NCBI GenBank assembly: GCA_045531405.1
Contig: JAZSDX010000066.1
Span: 6,577 to 70,576, forward strand
Source: RGIG4079 sp045531405
Lineage (GTDB): Bacteria; Bacteroidota; Bacteroidia; Bacteroidales; Muribaculaceae
Direction of reading: 5' to 3'
Length of the DNA: 64,000 bases
Positions 8,648-18,923 of this stretch are shown here, piece after piece (position 1 is the stretch's first letter; each line of letters starts with the position of its first letter). The notes below the pieces were generated by a model that was given only the letters and a program-made list of their open reading frames with translations, was not told where the DNA came from and searched no databases. A program made the translations under genes and the position numbers.

Positions 8648-10192
8648 TTATAATACGATTTTAGTCGTTTTATTTCCTTGACGCTTGATATACAATCCTC
8701 GTTCGGGATTATTCACTTTTATGCCTTGAAGATTATAATATTCCATTGTTTCATTTTTGTTGTCATCAAGAATTGATTCAATACTTGAGAAATCATATTC
8801 TTCAATATTTGAAAAATTGCCCCAATTTTCATCTGATTGGAATGCACTTTTGCAACCTATTGGAACGTAAAGGGTGCCTTGTTCAAGTGTCGTTCCTTCA
8901 AAAGGAATTTTAGTCCCTATTCTTGGTGGGGTTGTTGGCTTGCAATAGATTTCAGTTAGATTGTTACAATCATAGAATGCAGCCCAATCAATATAATTGA
9001 CACTATTAGGAATGGTAATTGAAGTTAAGCCTTTCTGAGCATAGAATGCATATCTCCCAATCCTTGTGATATCATTTGGAATAACAGTTGATTTACATCC
9101 TTCAGTTAATAGGTTTTTAGATGTCTCTATAATTGCATTACAATTATCGCGAGAGTCATAAACGGTATTCCCTTCCTCAACTGTTATCGTTGTTAGGCTG
9201 TTACAACCTGATAAAATTGGATTACCAATGTGGGTAATACTCTTAGGAATGGTTATCGAAGTTAGACCTTTACACCAACCGAAAGCATTATATTTAATAG
9301 TAGTGACACTATTAGGGATAGTTATTGAGGTCAGGTTTTCACAAAAGGAAAAAGCCGATTCTCCAATTATAATAACACCATTAGGAATAATTGTTGATTT
9401 ACAACCCAAAATCAATGTGTTAGACTCAGTTTCAATTATTGCATTACAGTTATCGCGAGAATCATAAACTGTATTACCATCTTCAACAATTATTGTAGTT
9501 AGATAGTTGCTGTCAAAAGAATTGGGACCAACTGAAATAACGCTTTTGGGGATAGTAATAGAAGTCAGATTGTTACACGAATTAAAAGCAGAAGAACTTA
9601 TTTCCTTAACTCCATCGGGAATAATGGTTGAATTACAACCTAAAATCAACTTATCCGTTGCAGTTTCAATTATTGCATTACAGTCGTTGCGAGAATCAAA
9701 AACGGGATTTCCGGCCTCAACTGTTATTGAATTTAATCCACTACAACCAGAGAATGCCTCTTCGCCAATTGTTACAACGCTATTAGGGATAGTAAGGTTA
9801 GTTAAGTTCTCACAACTATCAAACGCATATTCTCCAATTGTTACAACACTATTGGGAATAGAAATTGAAGTTATACCGGAGCACCCCCAAAAAGCCCCAC
9901 TACCAATCGTGGTAACGCTATTAGGAATAGTAATCTTAGTTAAGCTACTACATTCGCCAAAAGCTTCCTCTCCAATCATAGAAACAGCATAGGTTGTGCT
10001 TTCAACTGTTGCAGTCTCAGGAATAACGACTTCCCCTGAATATTTATCAGTTCCCGAAGTGACCTCTACGGTTTTGTCGGTTTCTGAAGTAATGTTATAA
10101 TAAATGCCATTAACTTCAAAATCGGAAGCAAAAGCGTGTATGTTTGTTAAGAGCATAGCTGTCAATATCAGCGATTTTAGAATAGTTTTCAT
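8648..10192 (-). CDS. BspA-type leucine-rich-repeat secreted protein with T9SS-like tail
   Basis: A 514-residue exported protein. A signal peptide (residues 1-22, ending HAFASDF) is followed by about a dozen 23-residue BspA/LRR_5 repeats of the form LTSITIPNSVTTIGxxAF. These are interrupted three times by a longer module containing VYDSRDNCNAIIET and GCKSTIIP. The C-terminal 40 residues (MEYYNLQGIKVNNPERGLYI) resemble the Bacteroidales C-terminal domain read by the type IX secretion machinery. BspA proteins act in adhesion and coaggregation; the ligand is unknown here. The next gene upstream (10248-11579) is a shorter LRR protein with the same tail design. Confidence 0.85.
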   Translation of the reverse strand: MKTILKSLILTAMLLTNIHAFASDFEVNGIYYNITSETDKTVEVTSGTDKYSGEVVIPETATVESTTYAVSMIGEEAFGECSSLTKITIPNSVTTIGSGAFWGCSGITSISIPNSVVTIGEYAFDSCENLTNLTIPNSVVTIGEEAFSGCSGLNSITVEAGNPVFDSRNDCNAIIETATDKLILGCNSTIIPDGVKEISSSAFNSCNNLTSITIPKSVISVGPNSFDSNYLTTIIVEDGNTVYDSRDNCNAIIETESNTLILGCKSTIIPNGVIIIGESAFSFCENLTSITIPNSVTTIKYNAFGWCKGLTSITIPKSITHIGNPILSGCNSLTTITVEEGNTVYDSRDNCNAIIETSKNLLTEGCKSTVIPNDITRIGRYAFYAQKGLTSITIPNSVNYIDWAAFYDCNNLTEIYCKPTTPPRIGTKIPFEGTTLEQGTLYVPIGCKSAFQSDENWGNFSNIEEYDFSSIESILDDNKNETMEYYNLQGIKVNNPERGLYIKRQGNKTTKIVL

Positions 10193-10247
10193 ATATGTGT
10201 TTGTTTTTAATTATTACTCTATGTTTATTATAACTAATTCTTGAATT

Positions 10248-11579
10248 TTATTGTTGAATATATTTTTTGCCATTATTTATGTATATTTGTCCTTTTTGAG
10301 GTGAACTGATGCGTTGACCGTTGAGGTTGTAAATGGCGTTATCGATAGTACTGTTGTTAATATCGACCTTTTCAATGCCTGAATATTCACCAATCGGTTT
10401 TATGTTAAGCATCTTACCCCAATTTTCATGAGCTTTGTATGTATCGACCGATGCTTCGGGAACATACAATGTGGTTTCAGTAAACAAACTTAAGTTTTCG
10501 CCCCAATATTCAGGTGTTTCTTCGGCATATAGAATAATCGATTTTAAGCTACCACATTGAACAAATATACCAAACCCAAAATAAGTAATTGTTGATGGCA
10601 ATATCACTATTTCAAGTGACGACATTCCTCTGATTGCTTGACTTGGGATTTGGGTGATACTCTCGGGTATTGTCAATGATTTAATGTTATCTGCTCCATA
10701 AAAAGCATATTCGGCTAATTCGGTTACGTTATTGCCCACAACAAACTCAGTATCAGCCTTGCCACCGGGATAAAGTATTAGTTTAGTTTGCTCTTTATTA
10801 TATAATATCCCATCAACGGCACTAAAATAATTATTACCCTCTGCTACGGTATATTGCTCGATATTATAGCAGCAATCAAATGCTTCATTTTCAATTACTT
10901 CAACCGATGCGGGGATGTTAATTTCGGTAAGACCAATAAAATATTCAAAAGCATCATAGTTGATATATTTCAGACCTTCATTCAATACAGCCTTTTTTAC
11001 GTTGTAATAGCTGGTAGCTGATATTCTTAGGGCAAAATTGTCACAAATACCTATAGTATTGTTGGGAAATATCAAAGTTTCAGGTATTTCACCTATATAT
11101 CCTAATACCCAACCACTTATCAAGTAAAAACCTTCGGGAGCAGTTTCTTTAAGATTACTCAACCATTTTGTGTTATTGAAAACGGCATGACCAACATAAT
11201 CAAGTTTTTCGGGAAATCCCTTAATTTCTGCCAAATTTTCACATCGAGAGAACGCATAGTTATCAATGTATTTCAACTTGGCAGGAAGAGTTACCGATGT
11301 AATTGTAGTGTTATAGGCAAAAGCTTCGCGATGAATGCGAGTAACGGTATATTCAACATCGTTGATAGTTACTTTTTCGGGGATAACCACTTCGGCAGGA
11401 ATAGTGCCATGGTTTATTCCTGAGATTATTGCTTCACCATCAGCTAATCCCAATCCTTCGTTGGAATATTTTACACCGTTAATTTCAACGTCAGCAGCAT
11501 TTAGTTGAACAAATGTCAACGCACACAACAACACCATAAGTGCTTTTTTTGACGATTTAATTTTAGATAAAGTTTTCAT
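10248..11579 (-). CDS. BspA-type leucine-rich-repeat secreted protein
   Basis: A 443-residue protein with an N-terminal signal peptide (about residues 1-28, ending LNAADVEI) and LRR_5-type repeats such as EINIPASVEVIENEAF and SLTIPESITQIPSQAI. A short C-terminal domain (NAIYNLNGQRISSPQKGQIY) parallels that of the neighbouring 514-residue protein. The N-terminal motif EINGVKYSNEG corresponds to EVNGIYYNITSE in the neighbour, so the two share architecture at both ends. Likely surface-exposed or secreted through the T9SS; binding partner unknown. The gene is leftward with 55 bp to the next. Confidence 0.82.
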   Translation of the reverse strand: MKTLSKIKSSKKALMVLLCALTFVQLNAADVEINGVKYSNEGLGLADGEAIISGINHGTIPAEVVIPEKVTINDVEYTVTRIHREAFAYNTTITSVTLPAKLKYIDNYAFSRCENLAEIKGFPEKLDYVGHAVFNNTKWLSNLKETAPEGFYLISGWVLGYIGEIPETLIFPNNTIGICDNFALRISATSYYNVKKAVLNEGLKYINYDAFEYFIGLTEINIPASVEVIENEAFDCCYNIEQYTVAEGNNYFSAVDGILYNKEQTKLILYPGGKADTEFVVGNNVTELAEYAFYGADNIKSLTIPESITQIPSQAIRGMSSLEIVILPSTITYFGFGIFVQCGSLKSIILYAEETPEYWGENLSLFTETTLYVPEASVDTYKAHENWGKMLNIKPIGEYSGIEKVDINNSTIDNAIYNLNGQRISSPQKGQIYINNGKKYIQQ

Positions 11580-11695
11580 AAGGATGTGGTTTTAATATGA
11601 ATATATAATTTCAACTCTATTCTATTTGATGAGTTATACTAAATTGATTGTACTTAAATTTAGTTATGAGGGAGGATTATCTTTAGAATATCCTT

Positions 11696-12820
11696 CTATT
11701 TAATATAGAATGGACTTTCTGTTCCGGTTCCTCCTGCTCGTAGTTTACCATATTTCCCATTATTATAATCTTGAGTCCACATGCGAGGGAGACACATTAA
11801 TCCATGTTCATCTTTTACTACATAGTATCCATAAATATTGCGATTCACAGGAGTGAAGCCTCTCATCTTTACATCCCAACTTGCACTTGTGATAATAACA
11901 TCAACGACATCACTATCATTGGCTTTAGCTACTGCAAGAGCTTGAACCTTCATAGAAGCATGCATTGCACCTGTTTTTGGACGCGTTTTTCTCTCGATAT
12001 TTTCAGGGGTATTAGCTTCACAAGCTTTTTCCACACCATTAGCATATATTCCACAGAAGTTATATAGAGCACGAATATATGGGTCGCATTGTTCACCGGC
12101 GTCTTCAAGCATAACATGTAACGCATAAGTTATGATTTGCATTTTACGCATGCGTAATGCTGCGTCCTTTGCTATTGCAAGATCTTCATCATCAAGGAAT
12201 GCACCATCACCCCCGGCTGAGCAGAATCTGAAATTTCCATTCTTGTTCATAACCCAGTAGCCAATACCGGCACCCTTACGATTTGTAATAAGAAGTTGTG
12301 GATCGTTGGCGTTTATTGCTCCGTTATTAATATGTACATTCCCTACATTACTTTGCACTATCGTTAGAATTTCGTAATATAAGCGTATGAGGTTTTGGTT
12401 TTCGGTCTGTGCTTCATAACTTCCATTCCCCATGGAGTTGATTATTTTTGCATTGCTTTTATAGCGTGAGTACATGTCCTCGCGTAAAGATGTGAGGTAT
12501 TCATCGCTTTCGTCGGCAAGGGTATATAGGAAAGTCCTAACATCTTTACCATTATAAGTAGGATTGTTACTCATGGGCCATGGTGCTTGACTTTGTGTAG
12601 TTGATGCCGATTCTCCGGCAACCTCGGCAACCTCGGAGATGTTGCCAACTTCTTCGGAGATATTGCCGATATCTTTGCCTTTATTTTTGGTTGATTCCTT
12701 AACTTTCTCCTTTACTTTATTGCCAAGACCTTTTAACTTTCCAAATTGTGCATAAGTAGGTGTGGGCAAGATTAGTGTCATAACAAGCGACACTACCAAT
12801 AAAAATGATTTGCGTTTCAT
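11696..12820 (-). CDS. Exported protein of unknown function
   Basis: A 374-residue protein I do not recognise. Residues 1-24 are a signal peptide ending PTYAQF. Residues 25-75 are a lysine/glutamate-rich segment with a tandem EEVGNISEVAEVAGES pattern, probably helical or disordered. The rest is a mixed alpha/beta domain with a motif-like GKAGIGYW-type stretch (RKGAGIGYWVMNKNGNFRF), then a helical part containing two cysteines (C256 and C267 region). No lipobox is present, so it is probably periplasmic. It lies between the LRR pair and the DUF1573 gene, all leftward. Confidence 0.6.
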   Translation of the reverse strand: MKRKSFLLVVSLVMTLILPTPTYAQFGKLKGLGNKVKEKVKESTKNKGKDIGNISEEVGNISEVAEVAGESASTTQSQAPWPMSNNPTYNGKDVRTFLYTLADESDEYLTSLREDMYSRYKSNAKIINSMGNGSYEAQTENQNLIRLYYEILTIVQSNVGNVHINNGAINANDPQLLITNRKGAGIGYWVMNKNGNFRFCSAGGDGAFLDDEDLAIAKDAALRMRKMQIITYALHVMLEDAGEQCDPYIRALYNFCGIYANGVEKACEANTPENIERKTRPKTGAMHASMKVQALAVAKANDSDVVDVIITSASWDVKMRGFTPVNRNIYGYYVVKDEHGLMCLPRMWTQDYNNGKYGKLRAGGTGTESPFYIK

Positions 12821-12886
12821 ATGTTAAAAATTTAGAGTTAGAATTTTTTATTAAAGTGCTTTTTTAGGTTAGTATAAAGTATTAGC

Positions 12887-13360
12887 TCATTTTGTTTCAA
12901 TTTGTTCTTGTTCAGATGGCTTTAATAATTCGCCACGAATGAAGATGCGAGTATAGGAGCGAGGGTCGTTGCTATATACAGTAATGGATTTGCGGAAATT
13001 ACCGGTACGTTGCCCTTGACCACGATACCCCACAGTTATCACTCCTGAGTCTCCCGGCATAACAGGTTCTTTGGTATATGAGGGGCGAGTGCAACCACAA
13101 CTGCTCACTGCTTGAATAATCACCAATGGCTCCTGCCCGGTGTTGGTAAAAATGAATGAATGTAATTTCAATGTATCATTTCCGACTGGTTCAAATCGTC
13201 CAAAATCATGTTCTCGCTCGGCAAATTCTATTCTCGGCGTTTGTATTGTCAGGTTTTGTAGTGAATCGGGAATATCAATCTTTACCCCTTGTGCAATGGC
13301 AAGGAGTGCCCAAAAGTGAAGAAGAATGAATATGCCCGATTTCATCATATTGTTATTCAA
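12887..13360 (-). CDS. DUF1573-domain exported protein
   Basis: A 157-residue protein with a signal peptide (residues 1-24) and one DUF1573 domain. Diagnostic features are FAEREHDFGRF, the HSFIFTNTGQEPLVI strand pair and the cysteine pair of SSCGCTRPSY, followed by PVMPGDSGVITVGY and ITVYSNDP. DUF1573 domains are small Ig-like (ASH/MSP-type) folds, common in Bacteroidota and often found beside secreted or lipoprotein genes. The start overlaps the end of the upstream 804-residue lipoprotein gene by 8 bp, so it belongs to the same operon. Function unknown. Confidence 0.85.
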   Translation of the reverse strand: MNNNMMKSGIFILLHFWALLAIAQGVKIDIPDSLQNLTIQTPRIEFAEREHDFGRFEPVGNDTLKLHSFIFTNTGQEPLVIIQAVSSCGCTRPSYTKEPVMPGDSGVITVGYRGQGQRTGNFRKSITVYSNDPRSYTRIFIRGELLKPSEQEQIETK

Positions 13361-15725
13361 AATCTTGAGTTGTCGTTATCCCGACAGTATAAGGTTCTCC
13401 ACTCTTTGTCATATAGGGATAATATAAATCTATGTAACCACCTTCAGTGTAGTATTTTTTCTTATCTTCATATTTGCAATAAGGCTTTACTGCAACATTG
13501 ATGGCATCTAACCCTGAATCAGGTTTCTTAGGTCTGAGTTCAGATATGAAAGAGGTAATAATCGAATATTTTCCGGCGCGGCATAGTCCGGTGAAGGGTA
13601 TCTCATATTCACGCTCAAGCACAACTCCTGCATCGGAGTGATATAATTTATATTTTAATCCCCATTCTTTAACTCCGGTCACATTTTTGAGTTCTACTAT
13701 TGTAGAAAAAGCATATTCGGTAAAATCTTCCCTTTTTTTTCCTTTAAAATATGCCTCTCCATATTTATCAACGAAATAATTCCAAAGGTCCTCAGAAACT
13801 TCTCGTGCATACCATTGGTAGCACTTAGGTTGCGAGATGTATGGTACTCCGGGAGTAACAATTATTGAATTGTTACGATATTCAGTAACTAATTTTGTCT
13901 CTTTGTCATAGATGCTCGGAACAACTTCATAAACACCTTCTTTCTCACTCAAGCCTGCCTCTTTAAGGTTAACGGTAAAGTTATAAGTTTTATCAGCCTG
14001 CAATATCTCGTCCATCTTCACCTCTTGTATGCACTTGCCACTGCCGTTCATTATCGTTCCCTCGTAGATACGCAATGCAGCTCGTTGGTCTTGAGATTCA
14101 ATCTTGGGGAAGACAAAGAATGTTTCAAGTTTGCTGAAATTCAATGAGGTATTTATAGCCAATTCGCTTTTAGTTTCATACATTATTTCTCCAGTCCAAG
14201 GATTGACATATGGATTTCCGTTCTCATCTTCCATAGGGACCTCTATTTCCTGGGTTTCCAATGCCGATTTAGTTTTGTCAGTATTTACTTCGGCCTTAAA
14301 ATTAGATTCAGTAGATTTTTCTTTAGTGCCAAAATTGAAATCTCCCACGCTACCTGTCCAAGGTCCTACCTTTACTATCCCTTCACCAAAACCACTAAAT
14401 GAAGCGTAGAGTCCGGCTTTAAAGTTTTGGCGATCCACTAATAGATAATCTGTAAGAAATTCTGATTCCAAAGAAGCCTTAAATCCCACTTTTCCTTCTA
14501 TCCCTACTACTCCACCAACTGCTAAGCTGGAATTCCCCACAAGGATCCCTACACCAATTCTGGCACGGAGCCAAAGGTCGAGAGAACCACCGAAATTGAG
14601 ATTGGTCCACTTGGAATATGGTTCCTTCCCGGGAGTGTTTACAATTTTATCGATTTCTCTTTCATGTCCCGCGTCAACAATATATCCGGTTCTATGGGTT
14701 TCAGAACGGTATTTGTAGTCTATTTTACCATATCCCATTATTGTGTATCCGACCGAGACATCAAAACGGAACATCACACCAAATGGAAAAGATGGAATAC
14801 TGACCACAGGATTGATTGCTTTTACTGATTTATTGTCTTTCATTACATCTTTTACTTGTTCGATAGCTTTTTTATATCCCCTTATGGCTTTTACATCTTG
14901 TGGGAAACTCGCCAAATTTCTAGTTGCACCATCGGGATTGTTGCCATATCCTACGAGTATATTAATATCACGTTCGGTGTAAGTGTCATTCCATTCTTCT
15001 TTATAATATCTTACAAGATCTTCAAATTGGTGGACTATAACATACTCTGTTGATTTGTATGTAATATCAACATATATTTGTTGATCTGCCTTTGGGATAT
15101 CAATAGCTTTACTGAATTTAAATGTAGTGACATCGGTTTCCCCTCCATCACTACGGGAATTCGGTTCATAAAACGACATATCAACAAATACCGAGTCGTT
15201 CTTCCAAAATCCGGGTCGTTTTATAGTGGGGCGAGTATTGCGTGCCTCCGGTTCAATGCTGTCGGGCATAAAATCACTTACTCCGGGCATGATATATTCA
15301 AAGTCGAGTCGCATCTCCAATGTTTTGAATACCTCCTCCTTTTCGGCAGGCTCATGTTCTACGCGAATCATTCCACCTCCGCGAGAAACGTATAGAACTT
15401 TAGCACAAAGGCCCAGAGGGAACGTTTGCGAGCAGTGAGCAGCGATATAATTACCCTCTTTGGGTATCCATTTTTCGGGCAGATTATCCATGAACCAGAT
15501 AACAGAATCGTTTGTCATCGCAATATAATCTTGAGGTTCTCCGTTGAGTGAAGTCACATTGTCGTGGTATTGATATGTAACTTCGCCATAGGGACTACGT
15601 TCGGTATAAGGTTCATCCTTGCCTTTCTGGTCTTCGGTAAGAATAAATTCATCCATGTCTAACATACAAGACGACATCATCATTAATGATAGGATGGTAA
15701 ACGTATGGGCGATTATTTTCTTCAT
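13353..15725 (-). CDS. Large lipoprotein of unknown function
   Basis: I place the start at the ATG at 15725, because from there the protein begins with a proper lipoprotein signal (MKKIIAHTF, then lipobox SSC). An in-frame ATG at 15767 would add 14 residues before it. The mature protein (about 770 residues) starts CMLDMDEF; the acidic residues right after the Cys are typical of surface-exported Bacteroidota lipoproteins. The rest is beta-rich with no family I recognise. A glycine-rich central region (WLRARIGVGILVGNSSLAVG, about 405-470) could be amphipathic beta strands. A C-terminal part (from about 640) has Ig-like strands. It follows another lipoprotein gene by a few bases and overlaps the DUF1573 gene. 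Confidence 0.65.
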   Translation of the reverse strand: MKKIIAHTFTILSLMMMSSCMLDMDEFILTEDQKGKDEPYTERSPYGEVTYQYHDNVTSLNGEPQDYIAMTNDSVIWFMDNLPEKWIPKEGNYIAAHCSQTFPLGLCAKVLYVSRGGGMIRVEHEPAEKEEVFKTLEMRLDFEYIMPGVSDFMPDSIEPEARNTRPTIKRPGFWKNDSVFVDMSFYEPNSRSDGGETDVTTFKFSKAIDIPKADQQIYVDITYKSTEYVIVHQFEDLVRYYKEEWNDTYTERDINILVGYGNNPDGATRNLASFPQDVKAIRGYKKAIEQVKDVMKDNKSVKAINPVVSIPSFPFGVMFRFDVSVGYTIMGYGKIDYKYRSETHRTGYIVDAGHEREIDKIVNTPGKEPYSKWTNLNFGGSLDLWLRARIGVGILVGNSSLAVGGVVGIEGKVGFKASLESEFLTDYLLVDRQNFKAGLYASFSGFGEGIVKVGPWTGSVGDFNFGTKEKSTESNFKAEVNTDKTKSALETQEIEVPMEDENGNPYVNPWTGEIMYETKSELAINTSLNFSKLETFFVFPKIESQDQRAALRIYEGTIMNGSGKCIQEVKMDEILQADKTYNFTVNLKEAGLSEKEGVYEVVPSIYDKETKLVTEYRNNSIIVTPGVPYISQPKCYQWYAREVSEDLWNYFVDKYGEAYFKGKKREDFTEYAFSTIVELKNVTGVKEWGLKYKLYHSDAGVVLEREYEIPFTGLCRAGKYSIITSFISELRPKKPDSGLDAINVAVKPYCKYEDKKKYYTEGGYIDLYYPYMTKSGEPYTVGITTTQDFE

Positions 15726-15768
15726 ATCTGGTTGTTGATTATGATTACTATTTATAAATTTAAGCAAG

Positions 15769-16470
15769 TTATTGCCCGATTGTTAATTCTAATGGAGCGG
15801 AAGGAGTGCCGTGAGTCTCTCCATCGAAAGGAATGTATAAGGATAAATAATTAAACATCAGTTTCTCCTTGTCGTAGCAAGCAAAACGCACCAGCTCGGG
15901 GCGTGTAGGTTCGTCATCTCCCCATTCATAGCGCCCGTAGATGCGTATTCGCACTATTTTTGTGTCTTTTAATTCAATAACTTCTCCGATGCCACGTAAA
16001 TTACCTCCAACGAAGGCTCCGATTGTCTGCGTTTCTGGGTTCAACGGCTCACCATCTATCGATGCTGTGACATAAACTACCATATCGTTAGAAAAGTTAT
16101 ATATATTTATCTCCCATGGTGCCATAACATAAACCTGACAGAAAGCCATTTTCTCATTCATTACAGAAGTTGCGCTTATGACCGTTTCTCCTTCGCCGGC
16201 AGCTATAATTGTGTCATTATGGATATATGCAATATCTTCGTTGGCCGAACGGAAGAACACTTCGCGATTACTTACAGAATCGGGAGTGAACAGAGGTTGC
16301 AAAACTATTGAGTCACCCTCTATTACGTAGATCGTATCATGATCCAATTTCATATCATAGACCATTTGTACTTCCTCATCAAATTCCATATCAATGAGCC
16401 CACATGAGGTAATGAACGATGTCAATACCATGATATATGAGAATGCTGTTAAATGTCTAAGTTTCTTCAT
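15769..16470 (-). CDS. Lipoprotein with Ig-like (Big_2-type) domain
   Basis: A 233-residue protein. The signal peptide ends in a lipobox (SFITSC), with Cys followed by GLIDMEFDEE, an acidic surface-export-type sequence. Residues 40-115 read as a bacterial Ig-like group 2 domain (IYVIEGDSIVLQPLFTPDS with a closing GEGETVISATSV). The C-terminal half contains QTIGAFVGGNLRGIGEV, very similar to the TIGAFVDGECRGMGKV block in the 954-residue protein encoded at 28078-30942. Shared modules within one cluster suggest related roles at the cell surface. The stop is 2 bp from the longest possible start of the next lipoprotein gene. Confidence 0.65.
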   Translation of the reverse strand: MKKLRHLTAFSYIMVLTSFITSCGLIDMEFDEEVQMVYDMKLDHDTIYVIEGDSIVLQPLFTPDSVSNREVFFRSANEDIAYIHNDTIIAAGEGETVISATSVMNEKMAFCQVYVMAPWEINIYNFSNDMVVYVTASIDGEPLNPETQTIGAFVGGNLRGIGEVIELKDTKIVRIRIYGRYEWGDDEPTRPELVRFACYDKEKLMFNYLSLYIPFDGETHGTPSAPLELTIGQ

Positions 16471-16525
16471 TATAACTATAAATTATCAATTTGAGCTTCG
16501 CTGAGTTATACCTCGGGAGGTTGCG

Positions 16526-18907
16526 TTACTTGCGACTTGTATCTTCTTCTTTTATTTCAGGTGCAGTTACTACGATGATGTTTGAGTCGGTTGTAGCTCT
16601 GCCATCTTTATATCTGATTCTTACAAAATATTCTGCCGATTCTCCGGGCGAAAGCAAATTATCTTGGAACATCAACTCATCGGAGCTAACCGACATCAAG
16701 AATTTGTGTCGTTTATCTTTCGGGCCCTTACGATAGACACAGAAATACCATTCACCCTTATATGGTAAATTTTTGTTGGTTTCCCATGCTATCTTGGTCT
16801 TCTTGTTTTTCTCATCATATACACCTACCAACTTAATGGGCCATTCAAAGATACGTTCACCTTCAAAACGTGTTGAATAAACAAGGCTCAATCCACTGGA
16901 TATACCAGCATAGGAGAATGACTCCATCGCATATTCATAGCGAGTGCGACGTGCATACTCTGGAACATCCATTATATTCACAATATTACCTGCTTGGCGC
17001 AACGAATCACCGTCAAAGACTCTGATTACTTTCCACTCTTTTGCTCCTGCAAGTTTACGCATCAATACATGATGAGAAATTTGTTGTTCGTTGCTACATA
17101 CCCATCTCATGTTTATACCTTTTATTTGGTCAACCCATGCCGAATCGATATGAGCCACAGCAGGTTTAAGCATACTTGGACGTATCACTTGTAGTGGGGT
17201 AGTGTATGCACCCTCGTTTGTGGCATAGTCGATTGCACGCACCTTATAGTAGATGTATTTTTGATTGACATCTACAGCCAATGTATCAATAAAAATGGTA
17301 TCACGCAATAATTCATTTCCGGGGATATTACGCAACATAAACTCATGAGTGGTATCATTGGCAAATGCCACTTCATAATAGTCAATGTCGTAAGACGGTG
17401 CACTCCATGAAAGTTTAACAGCACCGGCTTTATTGTCTAATATTTCATAACGGAAATTAGCCGGAGCATCGGGAGCCTTCAAGTCGGTAACACGCAGGAT
17501 GTGTGTCATCGAATAACTGACATTTTGAGCCGAGTCGTAGGCTGCCACAGTAACTTGACTGGAGGTGATATCTGAAACATTGACAGTCCACACCGTGTCG
17601 GTTGTAGGTATTAATTCGGGAGTCAACTCAATCCACTCGGCTTTGCGATCATCGCGAGTGCGTTGATAGTAAAGAATTTTATAACCGATAAAGTCGGCTT
17701 CAATGGTATCTTTGTAGAAGTGAAAATCGGCATATACATCTTTGGATAAATCGTCGGGATTGCGACGGTCGATAACAATTGATTTCAACTTGGGTGGGCG
17801 AGGGGCTTCCAAGTCGGGCATCGAGGCAACATGATAGTTTTTGGCTACAATCAAATCACCATAAGTGTCATATCCCGATATGCGATATTCATAAGTGCCG
17901 GGACGCACATTGTCATTAATGAAGTTATCTAAATTTTCATCATGTATGTCACGCATCATTATGAACGGGTTATTGTTTATTTTGGTCCAATTCTTTTCAC
18001 CCATTCCACGGCGATGAATGTCAAATGACGAGAAACGATCGGTTGGTTCCCACCAGATGCGCAGTTGGTTGATGCCCACTACTGAGTCGCCCATAACAGC
18101 TTCGTAGGGTTGGGGAACATATGGCTTGTTTTCTATTTCATCAATATATCCCACTCGGAATTGTAAATTATTGGTAGAGTCAAATTCCGCAGGACGCACA
18201 ATGTAACGGTATTTTTCACCCTTTTTGACTTTCTTATCCACAAAACGCATTGCCAAATTTTCTGCCACATCTCTGCGCCACTCACTTGCCAACACTGCCA
18301 TACCGAAACGGAACTGTTGGTCGTTATACACATCGAGCAAAGCACCCATCTCGCCTGTGCCGTGGCGTGACTGGTCTTGGGTAAAACCTCCCTCGCTGTA
18401 AAGTGTTCCCATGGCTATCGTCGCCACCGAGTCGTTTTCGGGATATAATGCACGCCATTGTTCTAATGTAGCAGGCTTTAATCGATAGGCAAGAGTGTCA
18501 ATGCTGAGCTGAAAATCCGTCTTTTTGCCGTCGGGTATAGGCATGCGATAGATATTTACCCCCACAGCATTGAGATATTGCCAACTCACATAGTCGTCGG
18601 GTGCCCACCGAAGGACAATACTGTCGCCGTAGGTGCGAGCAAGCAGATGAATCACACTTTCGTAATTGTGTTGCTCGGGATTTGTTTTATTGAATTCGGC
18701 AGTGTCGCGCACCTCTCCCGGCAGATATTCATGAGTACTGTCGGGTTGCCACACATATCCGGTATCTTCTTCAGCAATGTCCTCAGGATTGATAAGCCCG
18801 GTGTTTATTGCTTGGTCTTCTTCAGAGAATGCCAACCTATGCGATGCCGCCGAAGCACCCAAGATGCCGGCAATAAATAGGAATATTATATGTCTGCTAT
18901 TTTTCAT
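16526..18907 (-). CDS. Fibronectin type III-repeat exported protein
   Basis: A 793-residue exported protein: a signal peptide of about 20 residues, then a chain of beta-sandwich modules. Fibronectin type III-like marks recur, such as LRIWWEPTDRFSSFDIHRRG, GTYEYRISGYDTYGD, AVKLSWSAPSYDIDYYEVAF and YYKVRAIDYATNEGAY. At least four to five such modules appear to cover residues 60-770. No lipobox or T9SS tail is visible. It lies 17 bp downstream of the 2444-residue protein gene and is probably translated from the same message. FnIII chains commonly act as spacers or protein-binding scaffolds; the partner may be the giant protein. Confidence 0.7.
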   Translation of the reverse strand: MKNSRHIIFLFIAGILGASAASHRLAFSEEDQAINTGLINPEDIAEEDTGYVWQPDSTHEYLPGEVRDTAEFNKTNPEQHNYESVIHLLARTYGDSIVLRWAPDDYVSWQYLNAVGVNIYRMPIPDGKKTDFQLSIDTLAYRLKPATLEQWRALYPENDSVATIAMGTLYSEGGFTQDQSRHGTGEMGALLDVYNDQQFRFGMAVLASEWRRDVAENLAMRFVDKKVKKGEKYRYIVRPAEFDSTNNLQFRVGYIDEIENKPYVPQPYEAVMGDSVVGINQLRIWWEPTDRFSSFDIHRRGMGEKNWTKINNNPFIMMRDIHDENLDNFINDNVRPGTYEYRISGYDTYGDLIVAKNYHVASMPDLEAPRPPKLKSIVIDRRNPDDLSKDVYADFHFYKDTIEADFIGYKILYYQRTRDDRKAEWIELTPELIPTTDTVWTVNVSDITSSQVTVAAYDSAQNVSYSMTHILRVTDLKAPDAPANFRYEILDNKAGAVKLSWSAPSYDIDYYEVAFANDTTHEFMLRNIPGNELLRDTIFIDTLAVDVNQKYIYYKVRAIDYATNEGAYTTPLQVIRPSMLKPAVAHIDSAWVDQIKGINMRWVCSNEQQISHHVLMRKLAGAKEWKVIRVFDGDSLRQAGNIVNIMDVPEYARRTRYEYAMESFSYAGISSGLSLVYSTRFEGERIFEWPIKLVGVYDEKNKKTKIAWETNKNLPYKGEWYFCVYRKGPKDKRHKFLMSVSSDELMFQDNLLSPGESAEYFVRIRYKDGRATTDSNIIVVTAPEIKEEDTSRK

Positions 18908-18923
18908 ATATTTATTTTATTAT

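Noticed and set aside
9228..9992. Regularly repeated DNA that could suggest a CRISPR array
   Set aside because: The repeats are degenerate 69-bp units encoding leucine-rich repeats in one open frame; there are no constant repeats with unique spacers and no cas genes.
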